Source: Prostheceraeus crozeri
Taxonomy: Eukaryota > Platyhelminthes > Polycladida > Euryleptidae
Length of the DNA stretch: 64,000 nt
Reading direction: 5' to 3'
NCBI GenBank assembly: GCA_907163375.1
Contig: CAJQUW010016142.1
Coordinates: forward strand, 186,001-250,000
This document shows, piece by piece, positions 59,085-64,000 of the stretch; position 1 is the stretch's first letter, and each line of letters begins with the position of its first letter. Below the pieces are notes generated by a model. The model had not been told where the DNA came from and did no database searches. It worked only from the letters and a program-made list of their open reading frames with translations. The position numbers and the translations under genes were made by a program.

Positions 59085-62000
59085 CACGCTCAAAACAGAC
59101 GTCTAATATACTGTACCGACTGCAGATGCTGGTAGTGGAAATAGATCACCATAAGTTAAGGAAATTAAAAATGGATATTGCAAAATTGGAATAGTAGAGG
59201 TAAAACATAGAACTGCAAAGATACTGCTACACCGATTACAAGTGAACTAATGTTACACCATATGTGAGACTACACATGGTAGATAATGGAAAGTGGATAA
59301 TGGAGGTAAACAATATAACTACACTGACACTCTACTACTGAAACATAACAGACTTCTATTATTGTCTGACAATGTAAGCTGACCTGTGATGATGGTCAAT
59401 GGCACAAACGAGACCAAATTGGGAACTACTTAGGGAAGTGATAACGCTCCGTCAGTGTCCTTTCGATGGGTTGCATACGAAAATACTGAAATTTCTTGAA
59501 AATATGTCCATGGATAATACGCAATAAAGTGAATAATCACCTGCTTTATCTGAATGGCAGTTGTTTGCATATAAACTTAATCAATATCTGAGACACAGAG
59601 TCCAGAGAAACAATAAATGTTCGAGACCCTGAAACGTTGCACAAATATAACGATAGTAGAAGCTTTTGCTAAAATGAATAGTTAACAGCAGTCGACTAAA
59701 AATGATATGACGGTGCAATGTGAGTGTAAAAAGCGAAAAATGACTTAATCGTTGTCATTCTCTAGATATTCATCTTCATGCGTTTTGAGAACTATTCCAA
59801 GACACATGAAGTATTCGTTAAACTTGAACCAATATTTCGAATGTGCAAGAGAAATTCGATAAGATACGTCTTGTAATCAGTGTCTTAGAGACGCATTTGT
59901 TGTTTGTGAAACTTTGTCGTCTTAGACATAATGAAAATAAATCTCATCTTTGTAAAACACCTCATTGGTTTATTTTCTCTAATAAATTACAGTTCGAATT
60001 CATCGACCACGTAAGTGTTGTCCACCTTTCATGAATTTTGAAATGCGCTTCCATATTTATCTTCCTGCATGTGCCTACATGCCTAACTGATGTATAATCT
60101 TCAGTTTTAAATAGTTAACCATCTCCGAACGACGGATCGATTGATGATGATGATGATGATGTAATTAGATAGCATTTGCGAACGTTATTATTAAATCAAG
60201 GTGATGATGTTGGAAACTATTTATTCTACCGGTTTCGGATAGGAGTGGAACAGCCGCTCTTATCCTTCAACAGGAATAGAAAGACATACAAAAAAATCAA
60301 ATGGTACAAGCATTAAAATATTTGTAAGATATCAGGATTGTATGCATAGAATCATAGACACAGAAGAGATAGAATAGCGCATAGATTCTTTATGTCAATT
60401 AGTAGCGATACTGGTCACAGAGATAGGAGATTTAGGGTCAAATATAGATGACTGTTGTAAGATGTGCTGCGTATTCAAGCCACCAGAATAATCGGGCATT
60501 AATTGGCTTATGAATTTCATTTCTTTTTCGTTGATTTTCATTTCCTTCGATCTTATCCAATGTAGAGACTTAAGAGTTATGTTCTTGATGACCATGTTCG
60601 AAACAGTGAAGTGACACTACTTTACTTTGAGCATTGTGCTTGATGTCAAAGCAAATACTAAATAATGATGTATCATCATCGGTGTCACTGCTGACCAGGA
60701 TTTATGTAGCCTAAACAAAAAGGACCGTTCGACATTAAATCAAGTTATGCGCTCTTGCTGCAGCACCGGGTTGATGTGAAAACCTAAACCTTCTCTATTC
60801 CATGTGCGCTTTAGGTGGGAGCTACGTCATATTATGGACAGCAAACTCTACACGAAAGTCCCGATAGGAATTCTGCATACCACAAATCCAACGCCTTGCT
60901 CCTCATATCTTCATCATTGCAGGCCTTTAGAGATAGCTGGCTGTATTCCCTTCATGATGAACGGATGACTCTTTAGTAATCGTCTATAATCATTCAATTG
61001 GTAACCATCAAGATCATAACACATGGGCCTAATGTTAGATACTAAATCGAGGATCAATTTGTAAAAATAACATTACTTCAAGTAGATAACTGACTTGAAT
61101 TTCACAAGAATCCCGTGCTAAGTCATTGAGAGTCAAATATCTGGAACATGTCTGATCTTTTATTTGTTCAGGAATGAACATGTTAACCTCCTCAGATTCT
61201 ACCTCCTTATCAAAACTTCGAAGCAACATTGACATTCTTCTCCTGACAAACTAAGAAAGTTATGTAAGAGGTAGAATGTTGAGAAGGTCAAACAAGAAAA
61301 TTGAAAAGCTTTGCTGCATTGATTCGGAAGTAAACGCCAGATTATGCAGCAAAACATAACCATAAAGATATACATAAAAATGTAAAAGATTATCATTAGC
61401 GAATGAGCGCTGTCTAGAGATAGAAAATGTCATTGTGGACGCAGTACTGTTGGTATACGAGGCCGTTAGGGCATTCGCCTCACCTCTTCTAGAAAGCTTT
61501 CTGACTCATTTGAGCTGATCTCTGCGATTATGACATGCATTCATATATTGCAACTTTTCATGCTCATTATTCAAATTATCAGGCAATATGCACAACTACA
61601 GAGCGAAAACACAGACGCATTGAAAGAAATGATCCTAGCATGTCTATTCTGTTTTCCTCAGCATTCATTAATTTTAAACAAACTTGTTTCGATGTTTTAT
61701 CGCTTTAATCAGTTTCGACTTTGAAGAGCAATAAGAGAAGTTTACTGGTCAATAGACTGAGAGAAATCAGCGTGACTTTTGTGAGATGTTATCTTGAGCT
61801 CAGGAGAGATCTTTCGTCGTCGCCTAAAGGACATACGGAGGATCATCGCTTAGCTGCACACAAGAACTCACTTCATTAACTCTCAGGAAACACTCTCTAC
61901 GCGTTGACTATCTCACCAAATGTTAGTTAGGAATTATACGAAGATAAATATATCGATCCAAGCTAGCAGAGAATGTATTTCAGTAAATAGAGTGTATAAG

Positions 62001-62471
62001 TCCAAGATTGCTCAATAGACATTGTGACACAGGCAGAAAGTTGATCGACAATAATTCAATCATTCTCTGATTTTTCTAGAAGATTGATGTACAATTGTTG
62101 CAACTTTCTTCTCTGGCATTTCTTTACATATAGACCATTTAAAATTGACGCTAGGTGATCAGAAATTTCCCATATAGACATGGAAACTCTTACGCTTCTT
62201 CCGCTAGATGAACAATATTCCGCAAAATGCTATTTATCGCGTGCTGTATTAGCCTATAGTTGCGTGCAATTTTAAGTGTTCTGTGTAGGCATAGCTTAGC
62301 TATCACTACGAGCTATCACTACTATTTTATGGAAACTATAGTTAAAATCTTTTGAAGATGAATTGTAGAAGGAATATAGTCATATGAATTTTTGCGACAG
62401 ATGACGGGAATTACATACCTTCAGAAATATGTTGATTGATGAATTTATCGTTTATCAAATCTATTTTCCAG
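59085..62471. other. Intronic non-coding stretch
   Basis: Intron between exons 54670 and 62472. It has a (GAT)n run near 60144-60161 and a short hairpin GGATAGGAGTGG...CCGCTCTTATCC (60238-60266). A weak tRNA-like box A (GAGGCCGTTAGGGCATTCGC) lies near 61459. No gene is supported. Confidence 0.5.
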
Positions 62472-62570
62472 GGAGAAACCGGATTTGGTTTTGCAATTAT
62501 GGAAGGTAGCTTTTACGACGAGCCGGGGATTTTCATTAAACACGTCACCCCAGACAGCAACGCAGCCAAG
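62472..62570 (+). CDS. MPDZ/PATJ: MPDZ/PATJ-like scaffold, exon with GFGF loop of the next PDZ domain
   Basis: A 99-bp exon (33 codons, phase 0 at both ends) between TCTATTTTCCAG and GTGAGA. It encodes GETGFGFAIMEGSFYDEPG and IFIKHVTPDSNAAK. GFGF is the carboxylate-binding loop and IFIKHV the third strand region. The stretch MEGSFYDEPG between them is a normal-length loop for domains of the GIFIK type. The remaining domain (DGRL..GD.I onward) must be encoded beyond the window. By order it corresponds to the PDZ domain that follows the GLGLSLAGN domain in MPDZ, but the sequence is diverged, so this is positional inference. Confidence 0.88.
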
Positions 62571-63944
62571 GTGAGATAGAACATTAAAATTTCCGAAATC
62601 TTTGTTTTAGTATTCAATAATAACAAGCCGAAATTGAACACCAGAACAATGAAGTTAAGGGTTTATTCAGAAATGATTTTAATGTTCTAACGATCTCAAA
62701 CCAATTAAGTGAAATGGGAAATTATCAAGGTTCATCAAAGATTTATAACGGAATTATCAAGGAAGCCCATGGAAATGGAAGAGAGAGAATATATTTATTC
62801 ACGGCATATATGCATGTGAATACAATACATACATGATGAATACAATGCGCATGCAACTTGCATCATGCACACAATTTGCTTAGACACATGGGACGCTTAA
62901 GCGGGAAATATTCGACCTAGCAACTCGATTTCCATGCTGGACAGATGAAGTATAACTAAAAACTACGAAAGCGTATAGACAACAATATCTGCTTTCGTAG
63001 TTAATGCGGAATTTAACTAGCAAGCGACTTCAAAAGCTAATCAGGAAAAAGCTATTTTAGTGGTTCCTGAAGCACTGGTCTACAGTTCCAATGTAGCAGT
63101 CTATTCTGTTTTGTCTACTATCCGCAGTCTGGCTTTCTTGCTATCACTGTCTTTGTATCAGTAGTTTTTCTTGCTGCTATCTTCTGTTCTAACCAAAGTA
63201 AAACACTTTGGTTCTAACAATAAAGTCATCTAGAAATTACTAACCAAGGGCGTTAACCAATTAGCGTAAAGGGCTCTATACCTTAATTAAATTATATTTG
63301 TGGAATCGAAAACTCTGTCAATATATTAACCACCGAAAGATAACAGAGCAAAAGATGTTCTAATTATTTGAGTAAGAGAATTTTGATTTTCCAGCGATGC
63401 TTAACTGATCCTTGAATTGTCACAATAAATTTATTAGCAACAATCAAAAATACCGATGGTTTAGGATCAATTGCGTTTTGATAATACCTGCACAAACCTG
63501 TTCAACGTTGTATTACTAAGTGATCATTTCTTAATATTTACTGATAAGAAATTGCTTATCTTCAGAAGAAGAAACCATCCAGCAAGGTAAATGCAGCTCA
63601 AGTAATTACGTGCATCTTAACATGTTCGCATTTGTGAGTGCTTGCGTACAATTGATTATACTTGACGCTATGCGTATCGGCACAATCATAAAATTGGGCA
63701 TGAATAAAGACATTTTATTGTTAAAGTACGTTCAGTTACCTGCGTTCATGAAATTGTGTGAGTCCTTTATTTATAAATTTCATCAAGTAACTGAATGCTC
63801 GAATGTTAGCTGAAGAAAGCGACATATTTCTGTATTTCGTCTATGTAATTTATGCTTGAGGAGAAATCACACAAATGGAAATAATGAATACTCAAATTTT
63901 GGGTAGCTGAACGTAACTTACTCAACCTAAATTACACTGAGTTT
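62571..63944. other. Intronic non-coding stretch
   Basis: It holds a hairpin at 62961-63002 with exact 12-bp arms (AACTACGAAAGC / GCTTTCGTAGTT). Nothing else is supported. Confidence 0.5.
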
Positions 63945-63945
63945 A

Positions 63946-64000
63946 ATGACATCGGACAAGGCCGAGCGGTTGAAACTATAGCATGATTGAAATCACCGCA
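63946..64000 (+). repeat. Serine-tRNA-like sequence cut by the window edge
   Basis: AAGGCCGAGCGGTTGAAACT resembles the D-arm and box A of class II tRNAs, and TGATTGAAATCACC resembles the anticodon arm of tRNA-Ser(UGA). The variable arm and box B lie beyond the window. Mismatches in the D-arm make a SINE head or pseudogene at least as likely as a real tRNA. Confidence 0.3.

Overview
The window is animal nuclear DNA: AT-rich, mostly non-coding, with short exons behind clear AG/GT splice sites and a dense, mixed load of transposable elements. The mix (Crypton-type tyrosine-recombinase elements, a P element, hAT and Harbinger-like miniature elements, a Penelope-like element, Ty3-type and LINE fossils, tRNA-derived SINE heads) suggests a marine invertebrate. 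I cannot name the species from the sequence.

Only one host gene is supported: a plus-strand multi-PDZ scaffold of the MPDZ/PATJ type. Four coding exons are visible, at 31227-31426, 52232-52405, 54670-54867 and 62472-62570. The first two build one complete PDZ domain resembling the vertebrate MPDZ/PATJ domain with the core GLGLSLAGN...RMSVF. The third encodes a Ser/Thr/Pro-rich linker plus the first strand of the next PDZ domain. The fourth carries the GFGF loop of that domain, which continues beyond the window. The last three introns are phase 0. The first intron seen whole is about 20.8 kb and holds much of the mobile DNA. Sequence left of 31227 is either an earlier intron or upstream DNA; no earlier exon could be supported.

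Layout. 1-7690: quiet AT-rich DNA with a SINE head, a GC-rich island and a 27-bp minisatellite. 7692-9904: an inverted-repeat element at a TA site, itself split by a second TA-flanked element. 12911-13736 and 20753-21589: hAT-type non-autonomous elements with 8-bp target duplications. 16722-19540: a large palindrome followed by Crypton copy 1. 24751-27659: two long inverted-repeat elements. 28800-29000: two perfect DR1 motifs. 33566-35533: Crypton copy 2. 37848-40290: a diverged tandem repeat split by a Penelope-like insertion. 41514-43651: three short DNA elements. 45430-50260: retroelement remains of three kinds. 53220-53715: a Tc1 transposase remnant. 55816-59076: a P element with 47-bp terminal repeats and a target duplication, its transposase gene on the minus strand.

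The most interesting feature is the pair of Crypton-type elements. Their recombinases are clearly homologous but diverged, yet both are bounded by large hairpins and repeated subterminal motifs with the shared core CGGRCAATA. A separate palindrome just upstream of copy 1 has the same kind of hairpin core. I read these as candidate recombinase-binding ends, which is an inference.
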